In this document: positions 42,481-53,010 of the stretch, piece after piece
Position numbering within the stretch: the first letter of the stretch is position 1
Layout of the letters: every line of letters starts with the position of its first letter
Assembly: GCA_012513435.1 (NCBI GenBank)
Contig: JAAZCE010000022.1
Span: 1-64,000 of the forward strand
Length of the DNA stretch: 64,000 bases
Direction of reading: 5' to 3'
Source of the DNA: Clostridiales bacterium
Lineage (GTDB): Bacteria > Bacillota > Clostridia > Peptostreptococcales > Anaerovoracaceae
Translations under genes and position numbers: made by a program
Notes under the pieces: model-generated
Databases searched by the model: none
Told to the model about the DNA's origin: nothing
Seen by the model: the letters and a program-made list of their open reading frames with translations, nothing else

Positions 42481-43365
42481 TCACTTCAATTGACATTTTA
42501 CCACACGGTCCTTGCCGGGTAAATCCCTAATTACCTCGGCAGGCGTGTATTTACCCGAATCCTTCAGCATTTTTCTCAGGTCTTCCGCTTGGTCGTGCCC
42601 GATCTCCATGAAAAGATACCCGCCCGACTTAAGATGCGACTGAGCCTTTTCCACTATAGTTCTGTAGAACTTGAGCCCGTCTCTGCCTCCGTCCAGCGCG
42701 TTTAGAGGTTCGTGTCCCTTGACCTCCTCCTGCAAAATAGAAAGCATGCTGGTTTTGATGTAGGGTGGATTGGTCACTATCATATCAAAGGTTCTGTCTC
42801 TGACAGGTTCAAACATATCACCATGCAAAAACTTCACCTTTGCACGAAGCTTCTTGGCGTTTTCCACAGCATTTTCAACAGCGGCAGAGCTGATATCACA
42901 TGCAGTGACCTTGATGCCAAGGCATATTTTCGCCATAGAAATTCCTATGGCGCCGCTTCCGCAGCACAAATCCAGAACCTCCCTGTCCTTTTCTCCCTTC
43001 ATTCTTTCAATGAAGGAGGTCTTCTTAGGAGGCATATCCTGAATAACACGGGCTGCTTCCACCACCAACGTCTCCGTATCCTGTCTCGGAATTAGCACAT
43101 CAGGGCTCACGTTAAAGGTATAACCCATAAATTCCTGTTTGCCCGTTATATGCTGAAGGGGAACGCGCCCAGCGCGCTTTTCTATAAGTTCAAAATACTT
43201 TTCCTCGGTTTCTGGCTTCACCTCTTCCTCAGCCTTGAGGAAAAGAGTTACCTTGTCCATTCCCGTAAGGAAGCAGTACAGCTCTTCCGCATCTATTTTG
43301 GGGTCCATGCAAAATGCCCTGGACAGTCTGTGCTCTCCTTCGTTTACAAGCATTCTCGTCTTCAT
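42481..43365 (-). CDS. prmC: Release factor glutamine methyltransferase
   Basis: 294 residues. N-terminal helical domain with RVPLQHITGKQEFMGYTFNV and LIPRQDTETLVVEAARV; the SAM site VLDLCCGSGAIGISMAKI; the catalytic NPPY in DMIVTNPPYIKTSML. Methylates the GGQ glutamine of RF1 and RF2 in the cytosol. A ten-residue extension precedes the usual domain start. GGAG lies five bases before the ATG; DUF1385 is 17 nt upstream. Confidence 0.95.
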   Translation of the reverse strand: MKTRMLVNEGEHRLSRAFCMDPKIDAEELYCFLTGMDKVTLFLKAEEEVKPETEEKYFELIEKRAGRVPLQHITGKQEFMGYTFNVSPDVLIPRQDTETLVVEAARVIQDMPPKKTSFIERMKGEKDREVLDLCCGSGAIGISMAKICLGIKVTACDISSAAVENAVENAKKLRAKVKFLHGDMFEPVRDRTFDMIVTNPPYIKTSMLSILQEEVKGHEPLNALDGGRDGLKFYRTIVEKAQSHLKSGGYLFMEIGHDQAEDLRKMLKDSGKYTPAEVIRDLPGKDRVVKCQLK

Positions 43366-43382
43366 CTATACTCCATTCTGAT

Positions 43383-44432
43383 TTATATAAATCTCCTCTT
43401 GTACAGAGGTCTTCTTTGAGCCATGATGCCAATATCTTCATCTGTTGATTCTATTCCATCATCCCCAATCACATATTCCTCTTCCTCACAGTCCCCTGCT
43501 CCTGCTGCCTGTACGGCCTTAACGGCAGCGATAGCAACCTCCAGCATACTGTCATCAGGCTCCTTAGTAGTTATCTTCTGCAAATAAAGCCCAGGCATAC
43601 TCAATATTTTCACCACAATGTTATCGCTTCTTCCGGCCCAGCGAAGCAGCTCATATGAAAGCCCGGCTATTACCGGAAGCAGCAGCAGCCTGGATATTAT
43701 CCTAAAAAACAGCCCCGGCCAGCCTAGCAAAAAATGCAGGGCGAAGGCTATAATAAATACAAACATAAGAAAGCTGGTTCCGCACCTTGGGTGAAGGGTA
43801 GGAAATTGTCTGCAGTTTTCGGGAGTCAGCTCCAAACCATTTTCAAAACAGTGTATGGTCTTATGCTCCGCGCCGTGATACTGAAAAACCCTCTTTATTT
43901 CTCCCATGAATGATATGGCCCAGACGTACAAAATAAACAGAGCTATCCTAAAAATCCCCTCTGCAAAGTTCAGCCAGAATATACTATCCGTAAACAGCTT
44001 TATTATGCTTACTACGCCGGTAGGCAGTATAATGAATATACCTACGGAAAACACTATGGCTATTACCACCGAAGTGTATATCATTATGTTCCATGCACCC
44101 TTACTGCCGAACTTGTTGTCCAACCACTTCTCAAATTTCGTTTCCTCATATTCCGAATCATCGAATTCCTCAAGGATTTCTGCGGACTTCATGAGTATGC
44201 GCGTTCCTACCACAAGGGAACCTACAAAGGCGACCACCCCTCTGATGATAGGTACCTTCATCCATTTGCTCTGTTCCTTCAGTTTTTCTGTTTCTATTTT
44301 AATTTGGCCGTCACCAAGCCTCACGGCGAGAGCGGTATGCTTTTCCCCTCTCATCATGATGCCTTCCATGACAGCCTGTCCCCCCATCTTCGTAGGGCAG
44401 GCATCCTTCAGAAAAATTTTTTTTAAATCCAT
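43383..44432 (-). CDS. DUF1385 membrane protein
   Basis: 349 residues. N-terminal MGGQAVMEGIMMRGEKHTALAVR and the core HGAEHKTIHCFENGLELTPE, then HPRCGTSFLMFVFII are the DUF1385 hallmarks; several His and Cys residues there suggest a metal site. About five to six membrane spans. Function is not established. The conserved position between rho and prmC is typical of Clostridia. It starts 1 nt beyond... the rho stop is adjacent, with GAGGG five bases before the ATG, so the genes are translationally close. Confidence 0.9.
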   Translation of the reverse strand: MDLKKIFLKDACPTKMGGQAVMEGIMMRGEKHTALAVRLGDGQIKIETEKLKEQSKWMKVPIIRGVVAFVGSLVVGTRILMKSAEILEEFDDSEYEETKFEKWLDNKFGSKGAWNIMIYTSVVIAIVFSVGIFIILPTGVVSIIKLFTDSIFWLNFAEGIFRIALFILYVWAISFMGEIKRVFQYHGAEHKTIHCFENGLELTPENCRQFPTLHPRCGTSFLMFVFIIAFALHFLLGWPGLFFRIISRLLLLPVIAGLSYELLRWAGRSDNIVVKILSMPGLYLQKITTKEPDDSMLEVAIAAVKAVQAAGAGDCEEEEYVIGDDGIESTDEDIGIMAQRRPLYKRRFI

Positions 44433-44433
44433 G

Positions 44434-45813
44434 TTAGCCCTCTAGCTTGATTTTCTTGATTACTTCAATAAATGTTTTATTATCCCGGGTGTGCGCCAAA
44501 TTATCCAAAATCGCTTCCGTAACATCCTGAGTATCCCTGTTGCCCAAGGCCCGCCTCATGTACCATATGGCCTCGAGCTCTTCCTGATTCATGAGCAAGT
44601 CCTCACGCCTGGTCCCTGATTTGTTCAGGTTAATAGCAGGGAAAATCCTCTTCTCAGAAAGCTTTCTGTCAAGGTGAAGCTCCATATTACCCGTTCCCTT
44701 GAACTCTTCAAAAATTAAATCGTCCATTCTGCTTCCCGTCTCAACAAGGGCCGTTGCCAGTATAGTAATGCTTCCGCCTTCTTCCATTTTTCTTGCTGCA
44801 CCGAAGAACTTCTTAGGCTTATGCAAAGCTCCAGGGTCAAATCCTCCTGAAAGGGTCTTCCCCGATGCAGGCACTACAAGGTTATAGGCTCTTGCAAGTC
44901 TTGTGATACTGTCCAGCAGAATAACCACGTCCTTGCCGTGTTCCACCAGTCTCTGAGCTCTTGCAAGCACCATTTCGGCAACCTTAACATGATGCTGGGG
45001 CAACTCGTCGAATGTGGAATATATTACTTCCCCGCCCTGAAGACTGCGCTGCATGTCCGTAACCTCCTCAGGCCTTTCGTCTACCAGAAGCACTATCATC
45101 TCCACGTCGGGATAATTCTTCTCTATGCTATTTGCCATTTTCTTAAGCAAAACCGTCTTTCCTGCCTTAGGCGGCGCTACGATAAGGCCTCTCTGTCCCT
45201 TCCCTATTGGGGCCACCAAGTCTATAAGCCTTAAGGAAAGATCTCTGCTCCCGTTCTCAAGTACGAATCTCTCCTTCGGGAAAATAGGTGTCAGCCTGTC
45301 AAAATCAGGCCTTCTTATTGCCATTCCCGGCTCATCTCCGTTGACTTCCACCACGTAAAGAAGCGCTCCGAACCTGTCTCCCTCCTTGGGATGTCTGCAA
45401 ATACCCTTTATCTTGTCTCCTGTTTTAAGGTTGAACCGTCTTATCTGTGCTGGTGCAACGTATATATCCTTTTCACTGGTAAGGAAATTGTGAAATCTCA
45501 GGAATCCGAAGCCACCTTCGGCTATTTCAAGAATACCTTCCACCTCAAATCTGCCATCCTTTGCCGGGGCAACCTTATCGGAAGCCTTCTTTTTCGGCTG
45601 TGATCTCTCTTCTTTTTCTTCCTTTAAATCTGTTCCCTGCGCATCTGCCTTGTTCGCATCTGAATCCTTTGCCCCTGCTCCGGAAGTGATGGCTTCCACC
45701 AGATCAGCCTTTTTCATCTTTTCTGCTCCTTCGATGCCAAAGGTTTTGGCGATTTCACGAAGCTCTGCCACCTTCTTGGTAAGCAAAGCTTTCCCGTCTT
45801 CTGTTCTTCCCAT
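44434..45813 (-). CDS. rho: Transcription termination factor Rho
   Basis: 459 residues. N-terminal Rho_N helical domain ([20 protein letters not shown]), then a Lys/Glu/Asp-rich insertion (about 50-85), the RNA-binding OB fold ([20 protein letters not shown]), Walker [19 protein letters not shown], Walker [17 protein letters not shown], and the Q/R-loop region. Hexameric RNA helicase that ends transcription. The charged insertion is common in Gram-positive Rho. GAAAGGATT precedes the ATG. A perfect palindrome lies 130 nt upstream. Confidence 0.96.
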   Translation of the reverse strand: MGRTEDGKALLTKKVAELREIAKTFGIEGAEKMKKADLVEAITSGAGAKDSDANKADAQGTDLKEEKEERSQPKKKASDKVAPAKDGRFEVEGILEIAEGGFGFLRFHNFLTSEKDIYVAPAQIRRFNLKTGDKIKGICRHPKEGDRFGALLYVVEVNGDEPGMAIRRPDFDRLTPIFPKERFVLENGSRDLSLRLIDLVAPIGKGQRGLIVAPPKAGKTVLLKKMANSIEKNYPDVEMIVLLVDERPEEVTDMQRSLQGGEVIYSTFDELPQHHVKVAEMVLARAQRLVEHGKDVVILLDSITRLARAYNLVVPASGKTLSGGFDPGALHKPKKFFGAARKMEEGGSITILATALVETGSRMDDLIFEEFKGTGNMELHLDRKLSEKRIFPAINLNKSGTRREDLLMNQEELEAIWYMRRALGNRDTQDVTEAILDNLAHTRDNKTFIEVIKKIKLEG

Positions 45814-45942
45814 GGGTTTTAATCCTTTCTTGCCTTTAATTATATATTTACGGTTTTATTATCAATGTTATTGGATGGTTTGATGTGATGTGAAAATCAA
45901 TAGTTGATGAGCTATTTTGATGCTAATGAATAATACACAAAA

Positions 45943-45963
45943 TGATACACAAATAGTGTATCA
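45943..45963. promoter_or_regulatory. Perfect 8-bp palindrome upstream of rho
   Basis: TGATACAC (45943-45950) and its complement (45956-45963) around AAATA, in the gap between udp and rho. No T-run follows on the minus strand, so an operator is more likely than a terminator. A partial copy ATACACAA lies just beside it (45933-45940). Confidence 0.45.
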
Positions 45964-46011
45964 TAAGACAAATCAATAAACAAGAAGCTACTTATCAGTC
46001 AATATACCAAA

Positions 46012-46764
46012 CTATTTATTAATCAATGTCCTTATGGCCTCAACTGCAACCTGCACCGTCTTGGTGGTATCCTCTGTTCGTTTCTGCGGCATGCCGGAGC
46101 CTGCCTGCTCCTGGTTCCATATACAGTGAAAAAGCGCCCCTGCCTTCAGCCTTCTTACAGCACTTACTATAAACAGGGTAGAGCTTTCCATTTCCGAGGC
46201 GAGACACCCGCCTTTTTTCCATGCTTCCCACTTGTTCTTAAGTTCATATGAGCATCCCATTGAATCCGGGTCGTGCTGCCCGTAAAAGCTGTCCTTGCAC
46301 TGAACCACTCCTACGTGATAAGGACATCCCAGTTTCTCGGAGGCCTTAACAATAGCTGATGTAACTTCAAAGTCCGCTACGGCCGGAAATTCCACAGGCA
46401 TGTATTCCTTAGTTGTTCCATCCATTCTGATCGCGCCGCTGGCTATGACAACATCTCCGGGATTTACCTGAAGGTCCAGCCCTCCGCAAGTGCCTATCCT
46501 GACAAGCGTCTCAACGCCTATCTGAGCCAGTTCTTCAATACAGATGGCCGCCGACGGTCCGCCTATACCGGTGGAAACCACCAAAACCTTTTCACCATCT
46601 ATATATCCTGAATATGAAGTATACTCTCTGTTCTGACCTATTTTTTCAGGGTGGTCAAGAAAGGCGGCGATTGCCTTAACTCTCCCTGGGTCTCCTGGCA
46701 GTATAGCGTATTTAGCTCCGTCCTTTTTAGACAATTTTATATGAAACATCAATTCTTCGGACAT
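46012..46764 (-). CDS. udp: Uridine phosphorylase
   Basis: 250 residues of the PNP/UDP family: YAILPGDPGRVKAIAAFLDH, the phosphate-binding VSTGIGGPSAAICIEELAQIG, RIGTCGGLDLQVNPGDVVIA, and the specificity region GGCLASEMESSTLFIVSAV. Splits uridine to uracil and ribose-1-phosphate; products fit with upp and pentose metabolism. Start at 46764 has GGAGGGGG five bases upstream; the open frame upstream is not supported. Confidence 0.93.
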   Translation of the reverse strand: MSEELMFHIKLSKKDGAKYAILPGDPGRVKAIAAFLDHPEKIGQNREYTSYSGYIDGEKVLVVSTGIGGPSAAICIEELAQIGVETLVRIGTCGGLDLQVNPGDVVIASGAIRMDGTTKEYMPVEFPAVADFEVTSAIVKASEKLGCPYHVGVVQCKDSFYGQHDPDSMGCSYELKNKWEAWKKGGCLASEMESSTLFIVSAVRRLKAGALFHCIWNQEQAGSGMPQKRTEDTTKTVQVAVEAIRTLINK

Positions 46765-46854
46765 GTTATCCCCCTCCATATCACAAATACACAAAAGGAG
46801 CCTGCCGCACAAACTGAATTGCCTGAGCAGCAGCTCCCTGATTTTGACTTGTAG

Positions 46855-47703
46855 TTATTTGTTGTAATTGTAGAAGCCTTCGCCAGTCTTTCTTCCCAGC
46901 TTGTTGGCTCTTACCATCTTTCTCAGAAGCACATGTGGTCTGTATTTAGAATCGCCATATTCAGAATAAAGAGTTTCCATGATTGCCAAACATACGTCCA
47001 ATCCGATAAGGTCGCCCAGTTCGAGAGGTCCCATCGGGTGATTAGCGCCAAGCTTCATTGCCGTATCAATGCCCTCTGCATCAGCAACGCCGTCAGCCAG
47101 GATACCGATACCCTCGTTAATCATAGGAATCAGCACTCTGTTTACTACGAATCCAGGAGCTTCAGCAACCTCTACAGGAGTCTTGCCCAATGTCTTGGTA
47201 AGCTCCAGGATGGCTTCCTTGGTTTCATCAGAAGTAGTGAGACCCTGAACGATTTCAACCAGCTTCATTGCAGGAACCGGATTAAAGAAATGCATACCGA
47301 TAATCTTATCAGGTCTGTTGGTTGCCGCAGCGATTTCTGTAATAGAAAGGGCCGACGTATTAGTTGCTATAATAGTTCCCGGCTTGCAAAGCTCATCTAG
47401 CTCCTTGAAGAGAGCCTTTTTTGCTTCCATATCCTCAGTTGCTGCTTCTATGATAAGGTCTGCATCCTTGACAACTTGAATATCCGTTGAGCCCTTTACC
47501 CTGCTCATAATATCCGCTTTATCGTCTTCAGTAATCTTTTCCTTCTTAATCATTCTGTCTAAATTCTTTTCAACTGTTGCTATGCCCTTGTCTACCGAAG
47601 TCTGTCTCCTTGCTCTAAGCACAACCTTAAATCCATTCTGTGCCAGAACCTGAATTATTCCTGCTCCCATAGTACCTGTTCCAAGTACGCCTATTGTTTT
47701 CAT
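46855..47703 (-). CDS. hbd: 3-hydroxybutyryl-CoA dehydrogenase
   Basis: 282 residues. NAD-binding N-terminus [19 protein letters not shown], the substrate-binding [19 protein letters not shown] with the catalytic His, then [20 protein letters not shown] and [20 protein letters not shown]. Part of crotonyl/butyryl-CoA formation; the partner genes (thl, crt, bcd-etf) are not in the window. Start at 47703 with GGAGGT five bases upstream. Confidence 0.96.
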   Translation of the reverse strand: MKTIGVLGTGTMGAGIIQVLAQNGFKVVLRARRQTSVDKGIATVEKNLDRMIKKEKITEDDKADIMSRVKGSTDIQVVKDADLIIEAATEDMEAKKALFKELDELCKPGTIIATNTSALSITEIAAATNRPDKIIGMHFFNPVPAMKLVEIVQGLTTSDETKEAILELTKTLGKTPVEVAEAPGFVVNRVLIPMINEGIGILADGVADAEGIDTAMKLGANHPMGPLELGDLIGLDVCLAIMETLYSEYGDSKYRPHVLLRKMVRANKLGRKTGEGFYNYNK

Positions 47704-47772
47704 AAAGTACCTCCTTGTCAACCTATCCAGATTGCAATCATTCCATTTAACTACACTAACCTAATAATACAC

Positions 47773-49011
47773 TTATACTTTTTCTTTGTAAACTAAATAT
47801 TTTCTCATCTCTTCTTTGTATTCCTCTACTCCCGGCTGGTCAAAGGGATTCACTCCCATAATCATAGCCGTAACGGCACAGGTGGTTTCAAAGAAGTAAA
47901 TAAGCTGTCCGTAGTAATAAGAAGTGAGCTGGGGTATATGGATTTCTACAACGGTGGTCCCTGCTTTTCGGTGAGCTTCAACAGCGCCCTTTACCACAGC
48001 CTTATTCAACTCCTCCAGGGTTCTCCCCTTAAGTTCTCCCTCCGGTATTATCATATCGTATCCACAGTCATCTACTATCACTGCTGTTTCAAAGAAAATA
48101 GGGTTTCCCTGCTGTAGGAACTGCCCCATTGAATGAAGGTCCGTGGAAAAGTTTAAGGTGACCGGGAAAAGTCCCTTGCCGTCTTTTCCTTCACTTTCCC
48201 CATAAAGCTGCTTTAACCATTCCCCAAGACAGGCAAGCCTTGTATCGAAGAACTCCAACACCTCAACGCTTTTGCCATCTGCCATCATCAGGAATCTTGT
48301 AATGGCATAGTCCGTCCCATCGTGGTCCCATGCAGGGGATGCAGCCATAAGATCTGCTCCTTCAAGCACCTGTCTTATATCTATTCCCGCAACCGCCATA
48401 GGAAAAAGGCCTACAGGAGTCAGCACGGAATATCGCCCTCCGATGTCACGTGGAACAGGGAAGGAAATATACTCCCTTTCCTCCGCCTCCCGCCTCAGTG
48501 AACCAGTTTGCTCATCGGTTATAACTATTATATGGTTGGCTATATCTGTGTCACTGCTGTATTTTTCTCTTAGGACTCCCTTGAATATGTCAAACATGGC
48601 CTTGACTTCAAGAGTGTTTCCCGACTTGGAAATTACACATATTACCGTTTCTCTTCGTTTAGCTTCCTCGACAAGCTCTCTGTGATAAGCACTGCAAAAG
48701 TTTATGCCGGCAAATCTAACTTCTATGCCGTCTTCATCTTTAGGCAAAGCCTTTATAGCCGCATTAGCCCCCATGTAGGAACCGCCTACGCCTATTACCA
48801 CCATGAGCTGTGCCTCCTGCTTAACTATATCTGCAACGTCAAGCATATATTCCAGGTTCCCTTCGTTCTGCTTCAAAGGGTCCTGCACCCATCCGGTCAT
48901 AGGTTCCTTGCCAGACCAGAGCCTGTCAAGAGCAACGCCAGCTTCGTTTTTTAAGACCTTTATCCTTTCCTGAGAAATTTCCATTCCTTCCATGCGAACT
49001 TTAATATCCAT
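47773..49011 (-). CDS. pgi: Glucose-6-phosphate isomerase
   Basis: 412 residues, on the short side for the Gram-positive PGI branch (about 450), shortened at the N-terminus. Motifs: IGVGGSYMGANAAIKAL, CVISKSGNTLEVKAMFDIF, GGRYSVLTPVGLFPMAVAGI, and the C-terminal DQPGVEEYKEEMRKYL. Interconverts glucose-6-phosphate and fructose-6-phosphate. AAGGGAGAG lies before the ATG. Confidence 0.93.
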   Translation of the reverse strand: MDIKVRMEGMEISQERIKVLKNEAGVALDRLWSGKEPMTGWVQDPLKQNEGNLEYMLDVADIVKQEAQLMVVIGVGGSYMGANAAIKALPKDEDGIEVRFAGINFCSAYHRELVEEAKRRETVICVISKSGNTLEVKAMFDIFKGVLREKYSSDTDIANHIIVITDEQTGSLRREAEEREYISFPVPRDIGGRYSVLTPVGLFPMAVAGIDIRQVLEGADLMAASPAWDHDGTDYAITRFLMMADGKSVEVLEFFDTRLACLGEWLKQLYGESEGKDGKGLFPVTLNFSTDLHSMGQFLQQGNPIFFETAVIVDDCGYDMIIPEGELKGRTLEELNKAVVKGAVEAHRKAGTTVVEIHIPQLTSYYYGQLIYFFETTCAVTAMIMGVNPFDQPGVEEYKEEMRKYLVYKEKV

Positions 49012-49042
49012 GACGTCTCTCCCTTTTTATAGGATTACAATT

Positions 49043-49984
49043 TTATATGATACTCAATAAGTTGATTACACCAGGTACCGTTACAATAGAAACCGCGGTG
49101 CTTAACAGCAATATCTTGCTTGCCACGCCAGTATTCTGATGCTCCTGCTCCGCCAGCATCGATACAGTCGCCGCAGTAGGAAAGCTTATGCCAAGAACCA
49201 CTATGCTTTTAATAATCCCGTCTACGGGCAAAAAGTATACAAGCCCCAGGGTTATCAGCGGAAGCCATATTAGCTTCATAAGCCCCGCCTCTATTACGAG
49301 GGTGTCCTTTATTATTTCAAAGAATTTATAGCCTGCTAAATTTGAACCTATAAATATCATTGCCATAGGCGTTGAGATATTCCCTATGTAAAGAAGATAT
49401 TCATCAACGGCATCGGGGATTATTCCTCCGAATATGCTAAGTATAAACCCGATAAACAAGGCCAGGATATTGGGATTCAAAAGAAACTTCAATATTGCCT
49501 TCAGAACTTCTTTGAATCCCAGCTTTTTCTTCTCCTCCTTGTTCCGGTTCATAAGGCCCATACCGTAGGTGAATATGTAAAAATTCATAGCTGCGTTGTG
49601 GGCAATCATAAGGAGAAGCCCTGTCTCTCCGAAAAATATAAGAGAAACAGGGAACCCCATAAATCCATTATTAGGTGTGGACATGGCGAATTCTGCCGTG
49701 TTTGATACCTCCGGTGGAAACTTTCTTGCCTTGCCGTAGCCGAGACATATGAACCCATAGATATAGAAACAAAGGAGACTTATTACAAAGGTAATAAGAA
49801 ATTCACTTATTATCTTGCCATTCATATCCAGGCTGCCTATGTTGTGAACAATCAAACAGGGATACGCAAAATAGACAATAAGTTTATTAATACTGTGATT
49901 CATCTTATCGTCGATAAAATCGATTTTCTTCAGGAACCACCCTGTTAAAAGGATGGCGAATAAAACAAAATATTTTGCGTACAT
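49043..49984 (-). CDS. AEC-family transporter
   Basis: 313 residues, ten spans in two five-span bundles: YFVLFAILLTGWFLKKIDFI, NKLIVYFAYPCLIVHNIGSL, FAMSTPNNGFMGFPVSLIFF, LYIGNISTPMAMIFIGSNLA, and VLGISFPTAATVSMLAEQE. The auxin-efflux-carrier family moves organic acids or amino acids; substrate unknown here. The start is placed at the ATG of MYAKYF (GGGGAAAG upstream); an earlier in-frame ATG would overlap the DUF1846 gene. Confidence 0.88.
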   Translation of the reverse strand: MYAKYFVLFAILLTGWFLKKIDFIDDKMNHSINKLIVYFAYPCLIVHNIGSLDMNGKIISEFLITFVISLLCFYIYGFICLGYGKARKFPPEVSNTAEFAMSTPNNGFMGFPVSLIFFGETGLLLMIAHNAAMNFYIFTYGMGLMNRNKEEKKKLGFKEVLKAILKFLLNPNILALFIGFILSIFGGIIPDAVDEYLLYIGNISTPMAMIFIGSNLAGYKFFEIIKDTLVIEAGLMKLIWLPLITLGLVYFLPVDGIIKSIVVLGISFPTAATVSMLAEQEHQNTGVASKILLLSTAVSIVTVPGVINLLSII

Positions 49985-50006
49985 TTGCTTTCCCCAGGCG
50001 TTCTTT

Positions 50007-51524
50007 CTAACCGTAATATAAGTTGTTGGTAACGTATTCAGGGTCGCTGGTAACATCAATACCCATCGCCTTCAGCGTAGTCTCATCCTTATCACTTAAA
50101 ATCGCAGTACAGTGAGCCCTGCAGCCCGACAGTAATGACAGCTTGCTGAGAGCCATTTCTGCTGACGGATTTGTTGCAGCCGATATGGTAAGCGCCGTAA
50201 GTATTTCCTCACAGTTGAGACTTGTCTTCTCCGAATGAAGAACATCCGTCTTAAGCTCCTGTATGCTTACTAAAATATTAGGTGAAATAAGATGCAGCTC
50301 ATCTGCGATGCCGCTCAGGTATTTAACGGCATTAAGTATAGATGAAGCCGCCGCTACCATTCTCCTTGAACTTCTGCCGGTAATTATAGTGCCGTCAGGC
50401 ATCTCCATAGCTACAACGACTACATTCATATATCTTTCGTCACACTGACGTTTCTTCTCTGCATACTCACGGGCCGGAAGAACGACCTTTCTGTCCTCCA
50501 CCTTGAGGGACATTTCGTCCATAAGGAGTTTGGCGCGCTCCAGCGTTTCTCCGTCTATCTTGCCCTTCTTGTAATCACACTCTGCTATAATATATCTTCT
50601 CACTATCTCCTGACATGCTGCTTCCTTGACTATATCATCATTTATTATTCCAAATCCTGCTCTATTCACTCCCATATCAGTAGGTGACTTGTATTCTGAT
50701 TCTTCTCCTGTAATCTTCTCTATTATCCTCTTTACAACAGGAAAGACCTCAAGATCCCTGTTGTAGTTGACAGCCATTTTGTCGTAGGCTTCAAGGTGGA
50801 AGGAGTCTATCATGTTCACATCCTTAAGATCCGCAGTTGCCGCTTCATATGCCACGTTGACAGGATGCTTGAGAGGGATGTTCCAAATCGGAAAGGTTTC
50901 AAATTTAGCATAACGTACTCTTCTGCCCAGCCTGTATTCGTGATAAAGCTGTGACAGACATGTGGCCAGCTTACCGCTACCGCCTCCCGGGCCTGTTATT
51001 ACCGCCAAAGGCTTGGTCACTTCAATATACGGGTTAGCTCCGTATCCTTCATCGCTTACAATAGTTTCAACGTCCGTAGGGTATCCCTTGGTAAATCTAT
51101 GCTTATACGTCCTAATGCCTCTTCTTTCGAGCCTGTTAATAAACTTGTCTACCGCCGGAGAATCTCCCTTGTACCTTGTCACCACCACACTGTTAATTTC
51201 CAAATCATATTTCCTGAAAACATCTATAAGTCTCAGAACCTCAAGGTCGTAAGTGATACCAAAGTCCTGTCTCGTTTTATTAGTTGTTATGTCGCCTGAA
51301 TAGATACAAATGATGATTTCCGCCTTGTCCTTCATTCTCTGAAGGAGCTTGATTTTGGCATTTTCATCAAAACCCGGAAGAACCCTCATTGCATGCTTGT
51401 CCTGAACAAGCTTGCCTCCGAATTCCAAATAAAGGCGTTCCCCTCCTCCACAGGCTATCCTTTTCAAAATGTACTTAGACTGCTCCTCAATATACTTCTC
51501 TGCACTAAAGCCTATTTCTTTCAT
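50007..51524 (-). CDS. DUF1846 family protein
   Basis: 505 residues, typical of the DUF1846 family widespread in Clostridia and streptococci. N-terminal [18 protein letters not shown] and [20 protein letters not shown]; a P-loop-like [20 protein letters not shown] near residue 180; [20 protein letters not shown]; and [20 protein letters not shown] close to the end. Structures are known for the family but the reaction is not. It could bind a nucleotide. GGAGAG lies four bases before the chosen ATG. Confidence 0.9.
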   Translation of the reverse strand: MKEIGFSAEKYIEEQSKYILKRIACGGGERLYLEFGGKLVQDKHAMRVLPGFDENAKIKLLQRMKDKAEIIICIYSGDITTNKTRQDFGITYDLEVLRLIDVFRKYDLEINSVVVTRYKGDSPAVDKFINRLERRGIRTYKHRFTKGYPTDVETIVSDEGYGANPYIEVTKPLAVITGPGGGSGKLATCLSQLYHEYRLGRRVRYAKFETFPIWNIPLKHPVNVAYEAATADLKDVNMIDSFHLEAYDKMAVNYNRDLEVFPVVKRIIEKITGEESEYKSPTDMGVNRAGFGIINDDIVKEAACQEIVRRYIIAECDYKKGKIDGETLERAKLLMDEMSLKVEDRKVVLPAREYAEKKRQCDERYMNVVVVAMEMPDGTIITGRSSRRMVAAASSILNAVKYLSGIADELHLISPNILVSIQELKTDVLHSEKTSLNCEEILTALTISAATNPSAEMALSKLSLLSGCRAHCTAILSDKDETTLKAMGIDVTSDPEYVTNNLYYG

Positions 51525-51548
51525 TTTTCTCTCCATTCTTCTATTGCT

Positions 51549-51641
51549 TTATATATATGCTATTGCACAAGTTATCGTAGTCACTACCATCATTACGATT
51601 ATTAAAATTACGACAATTCTAATGGTTTTCTTACTCATCAT
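51549..51641 (-). CDS. 30-residue single-span membrane peptide
   Basis: A short frame too small for most gene finders: two Met codons, basic SKKTIR, then one hydrophobic span (IVVILIIVMMVVTTI) and a short tail CAIAYI. AGGAGG stands 11 nt before the first ATG and 14 before the second. It sits in the same strand and order as the flanking DUF1934 and DUF1846 genes, and the gap would otherwise be empty. It resembles in layout the very short DUF4044-type membrane proteins of Firmicutes. Translation is likely but unproven. Confidence 0.6.
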   Translation of the reverse strand: MMSKKTIRIVVILIIVMMVVTTITCAIAYI

Positions 51642-51656
51642 GTCACTGTTTCCCTC

Positions 51657-52082
51657 CTACATAAGTGTAATATTTATTCGATTCCTTCCTTCCGACAGCC
51701 CCTTGAGGCTTATGCTGTAATCAATGTCAAGCTGCCCTGCGCCGTCTTCTGACAGGGTGTTTTCTATCTTATTTGTAAGAACCTCCATTTCAATGGGGCC
51801 GTAAGGCGTTTCGTAAATACCAGAATAACGCTTGCCCTTCTTGAAGCTTATTTCATTTCCTACGCTGGTGCCGTCACCTATCCTCTTCATTTGAACTTCA
51901 TCGCCCATAAGCTTGAGCCGCGTCTTGCATCCGGGAACTCCCGAAAGTTCCGATTCTTCATAGATTAGATACATTATATCTCTTCTCTTATAAAGTTTGG
52001 CTTCAGTAACAAATTCAACTGAATCCTCTCCGGCTTCGCTGCTCACTTGATGTCCTTTGATTTTTACCATTATTTCTTTCAT
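51657..52082 (-). CDS. DUF1934 family protein
   Basis: 141 residues, predicted beta-barrel of the lipocalin-like DUF1934/YwiB family: VKIKGHQVSSEAGEDSVEFV, IMYLIYEESELSGVPGCKTR, YSGIYETPYGPIEMEVLTNK and IDYSISLKGLSEGRNRINIT. Function unknown. It starts 13 nt after hslO ends and overlaps nothing; same transcription direction. Confidence 0.85.
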   Translation of the reverse strand: MKEIMVKIKGHQVSSEAGEDSVEFVTEAKLYKRRDIMYLIYEESELSGVPGCKTRLKLMGDEVQMKRIGDGTSVGNEISFKKGKRYSGIYETPYGPIEMEVLTNKIENTLSEDGAGQLDIDYSISLKGLSEGRNRINITLM

Positions 52083-52095
52083 TTATCTCTCCCAA

Positions 52096-53010
52096 CTATA
52101 TGCCGCTATATATCCTTAGCAGCTCTTCCTTATTAAAATCGTATTTTTTCAGACAAAACTGACATTGAAGCTCCGCCTTGCCATCCTCCTCTATTATTTC
52201 AGCCAAATCCTTCTTCCCTATGCTGATAAGTACCTTCTCCAGTCTCTGGCCACTGCAGTCGCAATTCCAATTTATATCTCTCTCATCCAGCACTTCCGGC
52301 ATGTATTCCTCTGGCATATCCTTAAAAATTTCTTCCATCAGGGCTTTTACCATACCCGTCTGAGACATTCCCTTTGTCCTCGCACATATTGTGTTGATTA
52401 TGGCAGTCAAAGGCCTCATGTCTCCTACCAGCTCTTCCAGAGCATCTATAGCTCCTTCCTCTGCGTTAGGCAGCATCTGAATAATCAGTCCTCCCGCAGC
52501 TCCTATGGAAAGGTCCTTCTCCACCCTTACGCCTAAAGCAACCGAAGAATTCTGCTGCTCGGAAATGTAAAAGTAGGCCGTAAGGTCGTCTGCTATTTCT
52601 CCGCTTACAAGAGCTATTGTCCCCACGTATGGCTCCTTTAGCCCCAGGTCCCTGATGACTATAAGGTCTCCTATTCCAAGAGAACCTCCCACATCCAGCT
52701 TTCCCTCTTCCGTAAGAGGCAGCTGAATATACGGGTCGGCGATAAAACCCTTTACAGCTCCGTTGCCGTAGGCTGTTGCCAGTATCTGCCTGGCGGGACC
52801 GTCACCCTTGAATATGATGGTCAGCTTATCTTCGGGATTCTTCAGCATTATGCCCATAAGGCCCGCTGCCGTCAAAACTCTGCCGAGCCCGGCTGCCGCC
52901 AAAGGTGTCGTGTCGTGAATGTCGCAGGCTTCCTGAACCATATCGGTAGTCACTGTACAATATACTCGGTAGGACTTACTTTTATCTATAGCAATTAAAG
53001 CTTTACTCAT
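52096..53010 (-). CDS. hslO: Redox-regulated chaperone Hsp33
   Basis: 304 residues. N-terminal chaperone core (YRVYCTVTTDMVQEACDIHD, LGRVLTAAGLMGIMLKN, GNGAVKGFIADP) and the C-terminal redox switch with four cysteines: CDCSGQRLEKVLI and LQCQFCLKKYDF. The motif is CxC...CxxC as in the family; zinc release on oxidation activates holding of unfolded proteins. AAGGAAG precedes the ATG. Divergent from htrA, another protein-quality gene, across 182 bp. Confidence 0.95.
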   Translation of the reverse strand: MSKALIAIDKSKSYRVYCTVTTDMVQEACDIHDTTPLAAAGLGRVLTAAGLMGIMLKNPEDKLTIIFKGDGPARQILATAYGNGAVKGFIADPYIQLPLTEEGKLDVGGSLGIGDLIVIRDLGLKEPYVGTIALVSGEIADDLTAYFYISEQQNSSVALGVRVEKDLSIGAAGGLIIQMLPNAEEGAIDALEELVGDMRPLTAIINTICARTKGMSQTGMVKALMEEIFKDMPEEYMPEVLDERDINWNCDCSGQRLEKVLISIGKKDLAEIIEEDGKAELQCQFCLKKYDFNKEELLRIYSGI

